64,000 nt of DNA from Streptomyces atratus (GTDB lineage Bacteria; Actinomycetota; Actinomycetes; Streptomycetales; Streptomycetaceae), in contig NZ_FPJO01000001.1 of assembly GCF_900119365.1 (NCBI RefSeq), positions 1 through 64,000 of the forward strand, in the 5' to 3' direction. The notes below the pieces were generated by a model. That model saw only the letters and a list, made by a program, of their open reading frames with translations, had not been told where the DNA came from and searched no databases. Positions 50,148 through 60,736 of the stretch are shown in pieces (position 1 is the first letter of the stretch; each line of letters opens with the position of its first letter). Both the position numbers and the translations under genes were made by a program.

Positions 50148-50843
50148 ATGACGACGGCTGACGGCCCACGCGGTGCGGACGGATGGACAGCGGCGGTACG
50201 GCAACGGCTCGGCCTCGGCCGGCTGCTTCCGCTGGGCGGTCCGGCGGACGGGGCCTGGATCTCGGAGCGCGCCGCGGTCGCGGTGCTGCGGGGCGCGGTG
50301 GCAGGGTCCGGCCCCGTGCTCGGGGGGCTCAGGATCTCGGTGGCCGATCCGGACGGGGCACCGGACGCGGAGGTGGAGCCGCCGCCGAGCGCGTTGCCGC
50401 CGGGGCCGCTGCGGATCGAGGCGACGATGTCGGCCGTGTCCGGCCGGCCGCTGCCCGTCGCGGCCGACGCGCTGCGCTCGGCGCTGCTGACGGCGGCCGG
50501 AGAGCGGCTCGGCCTGGTGGTCGCCGCGGTGGACGTCCGGGTGACGGAGCTGCTGGACGCGCCGCCCGAACGACCGGCTCCCGCCCCGATGGAGGTGCGC
50601 GCGGCCGCGGCGGAGGGGGCGGTGGGGACCGCGGCGGCGGGTGTTCCGGGGGTGGTGACGCTGACCCGGGTGCTGGGTCGTGCGGTGCATGCGGGCCCGG
50701 ACCATGTGCGGGTCGAGCTGGCGACGGACCCGGGCCACCGGGCGCTCGACGTGGCCCGTGCGGTGCGGGGCGCCGTGGCGGACGCGGTGGAGGGGCACCC
50801 CTCGGTCACGGTGCTGGTCACCGCGGTGGTGGAGCGGGGCTGA
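50148..50843 (+). CDS. two-module Asp23-like protein (annotated elsewhere as P10 family)
   Basis: The protein has 231 residues from the ATG at 50148. It has no membrane helix. The C-terminal half ends RVELATDPGHRALDVARAVRGAVADAVEGHPSVTVLVTAVV, an Asp23 C-terminal pattern; a similar but weaker pattern appears in the N-terminal half (ALPPGPLRIEATMSAVSGRPLPVAADALRSALLTAAGERLGLVVAAVDVRV). It is divergent to the Asp23 operon, 92 bp between starts. Some databases name homologues nucleopolyhedrovirus P10, which has no support here. Confidence 0.7.
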   Translation: MTTADGPRGADGWTAAVRQRLGLGRLLPLGGPADGAWISERAAVAVLRGAVAGSGPVLGGLRISVADPDGAPDAEVEPPPSALPPGPLRIEATMSAVSGRPLPVAADALRSALLTAAGERLGLVVAAVDVRVTELLDAPPERPAPAPMEVRAAAAEGAVGTAAAGVPGVVTLTRVLGRAVHAGPDHVRVELATDPGHRALDVARAVRGAVADAVEGHPSVTVLVTAVVERG

Positions 50844-50848
50844 GCGTG

Positions 50849-50873
50849 GGGCGGGCCCGGGCCGGGCCCGCCC
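50849..50873. terminator. bidirectional terminator hairpin
   Basis: GGGCGGGCCC (50849-50858) and GGGCCCGCCC (50864-50873) form a GC-only stem with a 5-base loop, between convergent genes. Confidence 0.7.
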
Positions 50874-50892
50874 GCTGTCGGGGAACGGGCGC

Positions 50893-51684
50893 TCAGTCGG
50901 TGATCCCCGCCAGATCGCGCAGCCGGCGGCCCTGCGCGGCGCGTTCGGCGACGCGCTGCTCCTCGTAACCACGGGAGACGGCACCGCTCAGCAGCGCCTT
51001 GGTCTCCACGACGGCGTCGCGCGGGGCAGCCAGCAGCGCGCCGGCCAGATCGCGCGCCGCGGCGTCCAGCTCACCGGCGGGCACGACTAGATTGGCCAGA
51101 CCGGTGCGCTCGGCCTCCTCGGCATGCACGAAGCGGCCCGTGGCGCAGATTTCGAGGGCGCGGGCGTACCCCACCAGGTTCACCAGGGGGTGCGTGCCGG
51201 TGAGGTCGGGCACCAGACCGAGGCTGGTCTCGCGCATGGCGAACTGCACGTCCTCGGCGACGATCCGCAGATCGCAGGCGAGGGCGAGCTGGAAGCCGGC
51301 ACCGATCGCATGCCCCTGGACGGCCGCGATCGACATGATGTCGTTGCGGCGCCACCAGGTGAACGCCTCCTGGTACTCGGCGATGGTCGCGTCGAGCTCG
51401 GCCTCCGAGCCACGCGCCATGTCGAGGAAGGACGGCTCGCCGTCGAACCCCTCGGGGGTGAACGCCTGCCGGTCGAGACCCGCGGAGAAGGACTTGCCCT
51501 CGCCGTGGAGCACGACGACCCGCACGCTTCCGGGCAGTGCCCGTCCGGCCTCCGTCAACGCCCGCCAGAGAGCGGGGGACTGGGCGTTGCGCTTGGCCGG
51601 ATTGGTGAGGGTCACCGTGGCGACCGCGTCGTCGACGGTGAGTCGTACGCCGTCCTTGTCGAGCACAGAGTCGAGCGAGGTCAT
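50893..51684 (-). CDS. enoyl-CoA hydratase/isomerase family protein
   Basis: The protein has 263 residues from the ATG at 51684, which follows GGAGGCGCCCC. It has crotonase features: ATVTLTNPAKRNAQSPALWRAL, FSAGLDRQAF (oxyanion-hole region) and VQGHAIGAGFQLALACDLRI. It probably takes part in beta-oxidation-type chemistry; the precise substrate is unknown. A 9-bp inverted repeat lies upstream. Confidence 0.9.
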   Translation of the reverse strand: MTSLDSVLDKDGVRLTVDDAVATVTLTNPAKRNAQSPALWRALTEAGRALPGSVRVVVLHGEGKSFSAGLDRQAFTPEGFDGEPSFLDMARGSEAELDATIAEYQEAFTWWRRNDIMSIAAVQGHAIGAGFQLALACDLRIVAEDVQFAMRETSLGLVPDLTGTHPLVNLVGYARALEICATGRFVHAEEAERTGLANLVVPAGELDAAARDLAGALLAAPRDAVVETKALLSGAVSRGYEEQRVAERAAQGRRLRDLAGITD

Positions 51685-51701
51685 GGGGCGCCTCCGGATC
51701 G

Positions 51702-51734
51702 GTTCAGTCAGCAAGCAGAGCTAAGTGACTGAAC
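51702..51734 (-). promoter_or_regulatory. possible operator upstream of enoyl-CoA hydratase gene
   Basis: GTTCAGTCA (51702-51710) is inverted in TGACTGAAC (51726-51734), 15 bases apart, 18-50 bp upstream of the hydratase start. This spacing suits a dimeric regulator; none is encoded next to it. Confidence 0.45.
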
Positions 51735-51739
51735 AGTAA

Positions 51740-51771
51740 CCACCCGGTCGACATCACTGCCGACCGGGTGG
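51740..51771 (-). terminator. terminator after gbn
   Basis: CCACCCGGTCG (51740-51750) pairs with CGACCGGGTGG (51761-51771), loop 10 bases, 63 bp past the gbn stop in its direction of transcription. Confidence 0.7.
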
Positions 51772-51833
51772 CCACCGCCGAAACCGGTGAGCCCCGGGAC
51801 GGGCCGGACGGCCTGCCCCGACCGCCTGGGGCG

Positions 51834-52055
51834 TCAGGCCGTGGCGGCCTTCTTGCCCCGTGTCGCTCCGCCGCGTCCCCGCAGCGTGACTCCGGACTCA
51901 CTGAGCATCCGGTGGACGAATCCGTAGGAGCGGCCGGTCTCTTCGGCCAACGCCCGGATGCTCGCACCGGAGTCGTACTTCTTCTTCAGGTCTGCCGCGA
52001 GCTTGTCGCGCGCGGCGCCGGTAACCCGGCTGCCCTTCTTCAGAGTCTCGGCCAC
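51834..52055 (-). CDS. gbn: GATC-binding nucleoid-associated protein
   Basis: The protein has 73 residues from the GTG at 52055, preceded by GAGGAGG. It is basic, with one predicted HTH: VTGAARDKLAADLKKKYDSGASIRALAEETGRSYGFVHRMLSESGVTLRGRGGATRGKK. The length and sequence match, from memory, Gbn (S. coelicolor SCO1839), a nucleoid protein that binds GATC-containing sites and affects development. The upstream region holds several GATC sites. Confidence 0.85.
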   Translation of the reverse strand: MAETLKKGSRVTGAARDKLAADLKKKYDSGASIRALAEETGRSYGFVHRMLSESGVTLRGRGGATRGKKAATA

Positions 52056-52277
52056 CCGTGCCTCCTCATGGGAAGTGCGCTCTGGACTCTCATGATCACC
52101 CCTCGAAGGCTTCCTGGCCACCCATTCGGCAAGGTCCGTGCAACCCGATTCCCGGCCGGAGAAGGGGGTCACACGACCGGAATTCCGCATTCCGCAGGGC
52201 CTTGACGGCAGGTGGGACAGGGCCCGGGAAGAACCGGCAGGTCAGGGCCGCACGGGGATCGCGACCCCCAAATGGGT

Positions 52278-52303
52278 GCGCCCGGCAGGTATCTGCCGGG
52301 CGC
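52278..52303 (-). terminator. terminator after ABC-F gene
   Basis: GCGCCCGGCAG (52278-52288) pairs with CTGCCGGGCGC (52293-52303) around GTAT. It lies past the ABC-F stop and upstream of gbn. Confidence 0.75.
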
Positions 52304-52330
52304 CGCGCCGGGGTACGAGACGTACTCACG

Positions 52331-52397
52331 CAGATGATGGATCACGCGTAGGCCGAATGATCCAGACGGAGTGGATCAGCCGGACAGCGGGGCGGGA

Positions 52398-52420
<23 letters not shown>
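52331..52420. promoter_or_regulatory. GATC cluster upstream of gbn
   Basis: Five GATC tetramers lie within 90 bp (starts 52340, 52359, 52374, 52396, 52415), with others at 52094 and 52257. They could be binding sites for Gbn and allow autoregulation. Part of the cluster is inside the ABC-F coding sequence. Confidence 0.4.
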
Positions 52421-53996
<1,576 letters not shown>

Positions 53997-54272
53997 GGGA
54001 AAAACTCCAGGGCGGTTGGACGGCTGACGGGACGAGGGCGGAGGTGTCTCGACGCCGCTAATGCACAAGGAGAATTGCCATGCGGGCCATTCTACTGGCG
54101 GTGTGCAACTGCTTTTCCGCGTGCGTCCAAGGCACTCGCCGGACGGTCGCCACGCGTCGCCGCCCCACTCCACCGCGCAACCAAAAAGGCCATAGCGGTT
54201 TGAACCGGCTGATACTCGGCGGAGATGCGGAGGTGGTGAGACCACCGCGGCCGGAGTGGAGGGTGGTGACCC

Positions 54273-54673
54273 ATGCAGTTCGACGACGACGCCGACCTGG
54301 ACACGTCCGAGGTCCAGGATGTGCGCGGCAGCCGGATCCGGGCGGCAGGGCCACCGTGGGCGGCGGCATCGTCGCGCTGATCCTGGGACTGCTCTTCGGC
54401 GTCGGCCCCGATCAGCTCGGCCTCTCGTCCGGCGGCCCGGACACGACGGCGACCGCGTCGTCGGCGGCACAGGTGGAGCAGTCCTGCCGGACCGCGGACA
54501 TCCGGGACGGGCTCGACGCTGCGGCCGCGGTCGGCGACGACCGGATCCCGGAGAAGTTCCAGGGCCGGGTCACGCCGGAGTCCTGGACGCACGGCTCGGC
54601 CGCGCAGCGCCGGCAGTGGTTCACCACCGGCTTCCGCAGCGGCGACATGGCCGACTGCGACACCTTCCGCTGA
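54273..54673 (+). pseudogene. YpfJ-type zinc metalloprotease, frameshifted and internally deleted
   Basis: The reading frame starts [22 protein letters not shown] at 54273, the usual start of actinobacterial YpfJ-type neutral zinc metallopeptidases. After about codon 22 (54338-54341) one C is missing (ATCCGGGC for ATCCCGGGC). The other frame then continues [32 protein letters not shown] (membrane anchor). After VEQSCRT the sequence jumps directly to [43 protein letters not shown], the normal C-terminus. The intervening domain with the HExxH zinc site (about 150 codons) is absent. The gene is therefore dead. Confidence 0.85.
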
Positions 54674-54775
54674 CCCCGGGCCCGGAGCCGTGCCGGGCCG
54701 TTGTCAGTGACCGATGGAAGACTGAGACGCAGATCACAGCAGCGGGTCACGGGAGTACGAAAAGGGGTGAGCGCC

Positions 54776-55189
54776 ATGGCAGGCGCACCGGCCGGCGTTC
54801 CGACGATCTATCCGACGATTCTGTACGACGACGCGAAGGCCGCGATCAGGACGCTGACGGAGGGCCTCGGCTTCACCGAGGAAGCGGTGTACGAGGGCGA
54901 GGGCGGCCAGGTGCTCCACGCCGAGCTGTCCTGCGGCAACGGCAGGGTGATGCTGGGCTCCAAGGGTCGCGACGGCGTCTTCGCCAAGGCGATGCGGGAC
55001 GCCGGTCCCGCCGGGGTCTACGTCGTGGTCGACGAGGTCGACGCGCACCATGCCAGAGCCGTGGAGCACGGGGTCGAGATCCTGATGCCGCCCACCGATC
55101 AGGACTACGGCTCGCGCGACTACATGGCACGGGACGCCGAGGGCAATGTGTGGAGCTTCGGTACGTACGCACCGGGATCGGCGGACTGA
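54776..55189 (+). CDS. VOC-superfamily (glyoxalase-like) protein
   Basis: The protein has 137 residues from the ATG at 54776, with AAGGGG upstream (a GTG at 54767 is possible). VOC fold segments are PTILYDDAKAAIRTLTEGLGFTEEAVYEGEGGQVLHAEL and GVYVVVDEVDAHHARAVEHGVEILMPPTDQDYGSRDYMARDAEGNVWSFG. The metal-binding His/Glu pattern is partial. Function unknown; similar to bleomycin-resistance-like proteins. Confidence 0.85.
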   Translation: MAGAPAGVPTIYPTILYDDAKAAIRTLTEGLGFTEEAVYEGEGGQVLHAELSCGNGRVMLGSKGRDGVFAKAMRDAGPAGVYVVVDEVDAHHARAVEHGVEILMPPTDQDYGSRDYMARDAEGNVWSFGTYAPGSAD

Positions 55190-55191
55190 CG

Positions 55192-55223
55192 GCCGGACGG
55201 GCCCGGGGCGGGGCCCGTCCGGC
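55192..55223. terminator. bidirectional terminator hairpin
   Basis: GCCGGACGGGCCC (55192-55204) and GGGCCCGTCCGGC (55211-55223) are exact complements with a 6-base loop, between convergent genes. Confidence 0.8.
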
Positions 55224-55231
55224 ACGGGGTG

Positions 55232-56617
55232 TCAGGCGCCGCCGGTGTGCACCTGGAACGCGGCCCGGCGCACCGCCTTGGCCAGCGCGGGGTCCGGGTG
55301 CGCGGCGGCCAGGGCCACCAGCACCTGCACGGTGCGCGGGTGGCCCACGGCCCGTACCTCGTCCAGCAGGGCGGGCACCGTGCCCTGGACGGCCGAGTCG
55401 AGATGGCGGACCAGCAGCCCGGTCTCGCCGTGGTCGGCGACGGCCGCCGCGGTGTCGACCCAGAGCCAGGTGGCCTCCTCCCGGCTGAGGACGTCCTGGG
55501 CGTCCTCGGGGTCGGCTCCGTCGCACTCGGCCAGCCAGAGCAGCGCGTAGGGGCGCAGCGAGGGGTCGGCGACGACGGAGCGCACCTCGGGCTCGGCGGG
55601 GGCGCCGACGACCCGGAGCGCCTCGAAGGCGAGCCCCCGCAGGAGCGCGTCCTCGCCGCGGGCGACGGCGAGGAGTTCGGCGACGGCGCTGCCGACGGGG
55701 CGGGCGGCCAGCCAGGCCCGGTATTCGTCGCGGGCCGGGCCGGGGGTGAGCCGGGCACAGCCGAGCAGCATGTCCGCGGCGGACTGCTCGATGTTCCCGG
55801 CCGGGCTCTGGGCCGCGACGCAGATCTGTTCCAGCTTGACCCAGACCGCCCAGTTGCCGAGCGGGGTGAGGGTGGCGTGTCCGGCGCCGAGGGTGAGCGC
55901 GCCGACGGCGGCCAGCCCCTCCAGGGCCCAGTCCAGCAGCAGCGCCACCAGGGCGGCGGGGTGCGGGGCGGGTGCGGATTCGGCCGGTGCGGGCAGCGGC
56001 TGGGGGCCGTAGGGCACTTCGCAGCGCTCCTCGCGGAGCTCCGCGACGCGCTGGCCGAGCAGGTCCAGCAGAGCGGGCACGGTGACCGGGCCCGCCGAGA
56101 GCTGGAGGAGGGAGAGGACCTGCGGCACGGCCTCGACGGTCTCGGCGACCGCGGTGGACTCGATGTCCGCGGGAGCCGGGTGGACGAGCGACCAGGCGTC
56201 GAAGAGCGCCACCCAGCCGCGGAGCACGGCGGAGTCGTCGCGGTCCCAGGCGCGCAGCCGCCAGCCGGGGCGCGCGGTGTCGCCGTGCAGTTCCACGAGG
56301 CCGGCGAGCCTGGCCCGGTCCCAGCCGGAGCGCACCTGGGCCGGGGACAATTCCAGAGCTGTCGCGGCCCGTTGGAGGGCCTGGGCGGCGAGCGGTGGTG
56401 CGCCGGGGATCGCGCCGTCGGCTGCCCAGCGGGCGATCCGTACGGCGTCGGCGAGGGCCGTCCTGGCCTGGCGGGCCAGTTCCGACCGGGGCGGAGTGCC
56501 CTCCGGAGGGCGGGGGGCCGGCCTGGTGCGCCGGGTGGTCACGGCCTTGCGAGCGGTGGCAAGGGGTCGCGGGCGGACAAGTCGCAGCCTGGAGTCGCGC
56601 GGGTTACGGGACGTCAC
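55232..56617 (-). CDS. large conserved protein of unknown function
   Basis: The protein has 461 residues from a GTG at 56617. It is soluble and rich in Ala, Leu and Glu, with many short helical units such as RPYALLWLAECDGADPEDAQDVLSREEATWLWVDTAAAVADHGETGLLVRHLDSAVQGTVPALLDEVRAVGHPRTVQVLVALAAAHPDPALAKAVRRAAFQVHTGGA, which look like alpha-helical repeats. Nothing catalytic was recognised. The start is a guess (long Arg/Pro-rich N-terminus). Confidence 0.7.
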   Translation of the reverse strand: MTSRNPRDSRLRLVRPRPLATARKAVTTRRTRPAPRPPEGTPPRSELARQARTALADAVRIARWAADGAIPGAPPLAAQALQRAATALELSPAQVRSGWDRARLAGLVELHGDTARPGWRLRAWDRDDSAVLRGWVALFDAWSLVHPAPADIESTAVAETVEAVPQVLSLLQLSAGPVTVPALLDLLGQRVAELREERCEVPYGPQPLPAPAESAPAPHPAALVALLLDWALEGLAAVGALTLGAGHATLTPLGNWAVWVKLEQICVAAQSPAGNIEQSAADMLLGCARLTPGPARDEYRAWLAARPVGSAVAELLAVARGEDALLRGLAFEALRVVGAPAEPEVRSVVADPSLRPYALLWLAECDGADPEDAQDVLSREEATWLWVDTAAAVADHGETGLLVRHLDSAVQGTVPALLDEVRAVGHPRTVQVLVALAAAHPDPALAKAVRRAAFQVHTGGA

Positions 56618-56726
56618 GGGAGCAGTCTTGCCCCTGACGGCCCGAAAGCCCAAACGGAACCCGAATTCCCGGTGGAGGGGCCGGTGGACGGGGCCCGGGA
56701 CCAATCGGCCGAACCCTCGCATCACC

Positions 56727-57854
56727 TCACATCAGGGGCGTCAGGAAGCGGCGCAGGGTCTCTTCGTAGTGGTCCGGGTCGGCATTCCACATTGCCGCAT
56801 GCGGAGCCTGCGGTACGGCGTGCAGGGCGATCAGGTCCGGGCGGCGGGCCGCGAGATCGCGGGACGGCTGCCAGGGGGCGAGCCGGTCGTCGGGGCCGTG
56901 GAAGATCAGGGTCGGGACGTGCAGTGCCGGTGCGAGGGAGCCGTCCAGCAGCCGGGCGCCGTGCAGTCCGGTCTGCCCCTGGGCGGCGCGGACGGCGAGC
57001 GGCAGCAGGACGGCCGGGACGCCGCGGGCGACGGCCAGGGCGCGCAGCGTGGTGGCCCAGTCCAGTACCGGGGAGTCCAGGACGAGGCCGCAGATCCGGT
57101 CGCGCAGCGCGGAGTTGACGGCCGCGTGCAGCGCCATCGAGGCGCCGGTGGACCAGCCGTGCAGGACGACCTTCTCGGCTCCGTAGCGCACGGCGAAGCG
57201 GATGGCGGCGTCCAGGTCGCGCCACTCGGATTCGCCGAGATGGGCGAGGCCGTCGGGGGAACGCGGGGCTCCGGCGTCGCCCCGGTAGGCCAGGTCGAGC
57301 ACGGGCAGGCGCTGGTCGTGCAGGAACCTCATGACGTTCATGGGGTGTTCCCTGGTGGTGCCGAGGCCGTGCACGGTGATGACCCAGGTGTCGCGGGGGC
57401 CGGTGAGGAACCAGGCGGGCAGGGCGCCCAGTTCGCCGGGGATCTCGACCTCCTGGTGGCGGAGGCCGAGCGCCGAGAACGGGTCGCCGCTGTGCAGTTG
57501 CGGGGTGACGCGGACCTTGGTGCCGGTATCCAGGCTGCCGTGGTCGACGCGTTCCAGTCTGCGTACGACGGTGTCGGGGGCGTGGTGGGCGTGCTCGATC
57601 ACCGGGCCGACCACGGCATGGACGCCCTTGCCCACCAGTCCGTACGTGCCGGGCCGCAGGGCGGTGAGGGAGCGGGTCAGGGTGATCTGCCCGGCCGCCG
57701 TGGCGTGCACGGTGAGTCTGCGGTCGGCGGGGAGCGGCCGCCCGGACGGCGCCCTGAGGGCGGCGTCGCTGGCCAGCCGGCCGGCCACGACCGCTGCCGC
57801 ACCGACGCCGAGGATCGTGGTGACGGCTGCTGCCGTGACTGTTGCCGGGCGCAC
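56727..57854 (-). CDS. alpha/beta hydrolase with N-terminal membrane anchor
   Basis: The protein has 375 residues from GTG at 57854. An N-terminal hydrophobic stretch (VTAAAVTTILGVGAAAVVAGRLA) may be a signal or anchor. The hydrolase part has the nucleophile motif GWSTGAS (Ser in VVLHGWSTGASMALHA) and Asp in HGPDDRLAPW, and His near PQAPHAAMWN. Its substrate is unknown. The protein resembles actinobacterial alpha/beta hydrolases with a preceding beta-rich region (about residues 60-170). Confidence 0.82.
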   Translation of the reverse strand: MRPATVTAAAVTTILGVGAAAVVAGRLASDAALRAPSGRPLPADRRLTVHATAAGQITLTRSLTALRPGTYGLVGKGVHAVVGPVIEHAHHAPDTVVRRLERVDHGSLDTGTKVRVTPQLHSGDPFSALGLRHQEVEIPGELGALPAWFLTGPRDTWVITVHGLGTTREHPMNVMRFLHDQRLPVLDLAYRGDAGAPRSPDGLAHLGESEWRDLDAAIRFAVRYGAEKVVLHGWSTGASMALHAAVNSALRDRICGLVLDSPVLDWATTLRALAVARGVPAVLLPLAVRAAQGQTGLHGARLLDGSLAPALHVPTLIFHGPDDRLAPWQPSRDLAARRPDLIALHAVPQAPHAAMWNADPDHYEETLRRFLTPLM

Positions 57855-57922
57855 GGCTTCAGTGTCACGGGGAGTGCGGGACCCTGCCACAGGCCTTAGC
57901 CCGTCCGGTGGGCCGGGCCGGG

Positions 57923-58582
57923 TCAGCCCGGCTGTCCGTATCCCTTGAGCGCCTCCTGCACATCGCTCAGCTGCTCCGGCGAGAGCAGGTTCGGGGTGAG
58001 CCCGGGGACGGAGCTCGCGGCGAGCCAGAGCCGGCAGAGCCACTCCAGCTGGGCGGTCCGGTCGTACGCCTGGTCCAGGGTGGCTCCGTAGGTGACGGTT
58101 CCGTGGTTCTGGAGGAGGCAGCCCGTGCGGTCGCTCAGGGCGGCGAGCATGTTCTCGGCCAGTTCCGCGGTGCCGTAGCGCGCGTAGGCCGCGACGCGGA
58201 CGGGGCCGCCCAGCATGGCGGCGGCGTAGTGCACCGACGGGACCTCGGGCACCAGCGTGGAGACGGCCGTGGCGTGCACCGCGTGGGTGTGCACGACGGC
58301 GGCCGCGTCGGTGTTCCGGTAGACGGCGAGGTGGAGCGGCAGCTCGCTGGTCGGGGCCAGTGAGCCGAGTACGCGGTTGCCCTCCGGATCGACGCCGACG
58401 GCGTCCTGGGGGCCCAGCCGGTCGTACGGCACTCCGCTCGGTGTGACCAGGATGGTGTCGCCGACCCGTGCCGACACGTTTCCCGAGGTCCCGACGACGA
58501 GACCCTCGGCCGCCGTCCTGCGGGCGGTGGTGACGACACCGTCCCAGGCACGCTCGATCGCGTTCCGCTGCTGATCGCTCAT
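57923..58582 (-). CDS. class II aldolase/adducin-domain protein
   Basis: The 219-residue protein has the class II aldolase signature: VVGTSGNVSARVGDTILVTPSG, LPLHLAVYRNTDAAAVVHTHAVHATAVS (zinc-binding His pair) and LLQNHGTVTYGATLDQAY (third His). It is close in form to L-fuculose/L-ribulose-phosphate aldolases. Its substrate is not known. It is 68 bp from the alpha/beta hydrolase in the same direction. Confidence 0.9.
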   Translation of the reverse strand: MSDQQRNAIERAWDGVVTTARRTAAEGLVVGTSGNVSARVGDTILVTPSGVPYDRLGPQDAVGVDPEGNRVLGSLAPTSELPLHLAVYRNTDAAAVVHTHAVHATAVSTLVPEVPSVHYAAAMLGGPVRVAAYARYGTAELAENMLAALSDRTGCLLQNHGTVTYGATLDQAYDRTAQLEWLCRLWLAASSVPGLTPNLLSPEQLSDVQEALKGYGQPG

Positions 58583-58723
58583 GCGCCGATCCTGTCAGTC
58601 CCGGAGACGAACGGGTATGCGATCGGCCACAGCCGCGCTCCACCGGAAAGCCGGGCCGCGCCTCCCTCCGGACACAAGCGGAATGCCTCCGCCCCGGTTT
58701 GGAACACCCCAGCGCCCTGCTCA

Positions 58724-58745
58724 GTTCACCTTCCGTTCACCCAGG
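58724..58745 (+). promoter_or_regulatory. PHO box (PhoP site)
   Basis: Two direct 11-bp repeats, GTTCACCTTCC (58724-58734) and GTTCACCCAGG (58735-58745), match the Streptomyces PhoP direct-repeat consensus. They lie about 50 bp upstream of the Pit phosphate transporter start and close to a possible -10 (TACGGT near 58751). PhoP from memory controls the homologous pitH2 gene. Confidence 0.85.
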
Positions 58746-58792
58746 TTGCCTACGGTCCACATGCCAATGACGTCGAACGATTGCCTGGGTAA

Positions 58793-60058
<1,266 letters not shown>

Positions 60059-60080
60059 CCCGGCCGTCTAAGGATTCAGC

Positions 60081-60311
60081 ATGAACATCGACTGGGCAGC
60101 CCTCGGCTCCGTATTCGGCGTCTCCCTCGTTGTCACCGTCGCGCTGGTGGGCCTCTTCACCCTGGGCATCGTCGGCCTCTCCAAGCAGCCGGAACCGGCG
60201 GCGCAGGGCGGCTCCGGCGGCTCGGTGCTGCTGGCCCGCGCCGGCGCGTACGTCTGCTTCGGGCTGTGCGCGGCGGCCGTCACGTACGGCATCTATCTGA
60301 TCGTCGCCTGA
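60081..60311 (+). CDS. small membrane protein cotranscribed with Pit transporter
   Basis: The 76-residue protein has two membrane helices (ALGSVFGVSLVVTVALVGLFTLGIVGLS and AGAYVCFGLCAAAVTYGIYLIVA) joined by a Gly-rich loop. From memory it matches the conserved small gene after pitH2 (SCO1846 in S. coelicolor). It probably serves or stabilises the transporter. Confidence 0.82.
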   Translation: MNIDWAALGSVFGVSLVVTVALVGLFTLGIVGLSKQPEPAAQGGSGGSVLLARAGAYVCFGLCAAAVTYGIYLIVA

Positions 60312-60333
60312 ACCACCCCGCGCACGCTCCCCG

Positions 60334-60364
60334 TCGGGCCGGACACCACAGGTGTCCGGCCCGA
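60334..60364 (+). terminator. terminator after Pit operon
   Basis: TCGGGCCGGACACC (60334-60347) and GGTGTCCGGCCCGA (60351-60364) are exact complements around ACA, 23 bp past the last stop and before the riboswitch. Confidence 0.85.
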
Positions 60365-60409
60365 TGTGGGTATCAGCACACTGCGCCGCCGCAGGTCAAC
60401 GGCAGGTTG

Positions 60410-60605
60410 ACGGGCGTTCGCGGAGCGTGGTGGACTGCCGGAGCCAATTACGGCGACAGCAGAGGAAGCCGGTGCGAATCCGGCGCGGTCCCGCCACTGT
60501 CACCGGGGAGCGGTCCCCCATACCGGAAGTCACGGCACGCGCGAGCGGGCTGGAAGGCCGGGGGAACCGCGGATCCGGGAGCCAGGAGACTCTCGTCGCC
60601 GGTCA
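60410..60605 (+). ncRNA. cobalamin riboswitch
   Basis: The element has the hallmarks of the adenosylcobalamin aptamer: GGAAGCCGGTGCGAATCCGG (60464-60483), then CGCGGTCCCGCCACTGT (60484-60500, the B12-box segment GCCACTG), and GAGCCAGGAGACTCTC (about 60579-60595). Its bounds are approximate. It lies upstream of cbiB and cobQ and should shut down their expression when cobalamin is plentiful, most likely by hiding the ribosome-binding region near 60630-60640. Confidence 0.9.
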
Positions 60606-60646
60606 CGTCGAACCAGGGCGCGGACCCTGAGTGAGGACATATCGCC

Positions 60647-60733
60647 ATGCCCGGCTGCCGTGCGTCCGCTGATCCGGTGCTCTCGACGAGAGCCTCCTGT
60701 ACGAAGGTCCACCGAGGCGCGACGGCCGGCTGA
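60647..60733 (+). CDS. possible 28-residue upstream ORF
   Basis: ATG 60647 is preceded by GTGAGGACATATCGCC (a GAGGA ribosome-binding site) and encodes 28 residues (MPGCRASADPVLSTRASCTK...). The stop at 60731 lies 3 bases before the cbiB GTG (60737), which has no clear site of its own. It is probably a leader ORF that passes ribosomes to cbiB by coupling, under riboswitch control. The peptide resembles nothing known. Confidence 0.5.
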   Translation: MPGCRASADPVLSTRASCTKVHRGATAG

Positions 60734-60736
60734 GCC

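Noticed and set aside
54776..55189. VOC protein as an antibiotic-resistance gene
   Set aside because: Similarity is to the superfamily only; no resistance or biosynthetic genes are nearby.
58583..58723. Additional small ORF upstream of the Pit transporter
   Set aside because: No ribosome-binding site or codon bias; the region serves as the promoter area.
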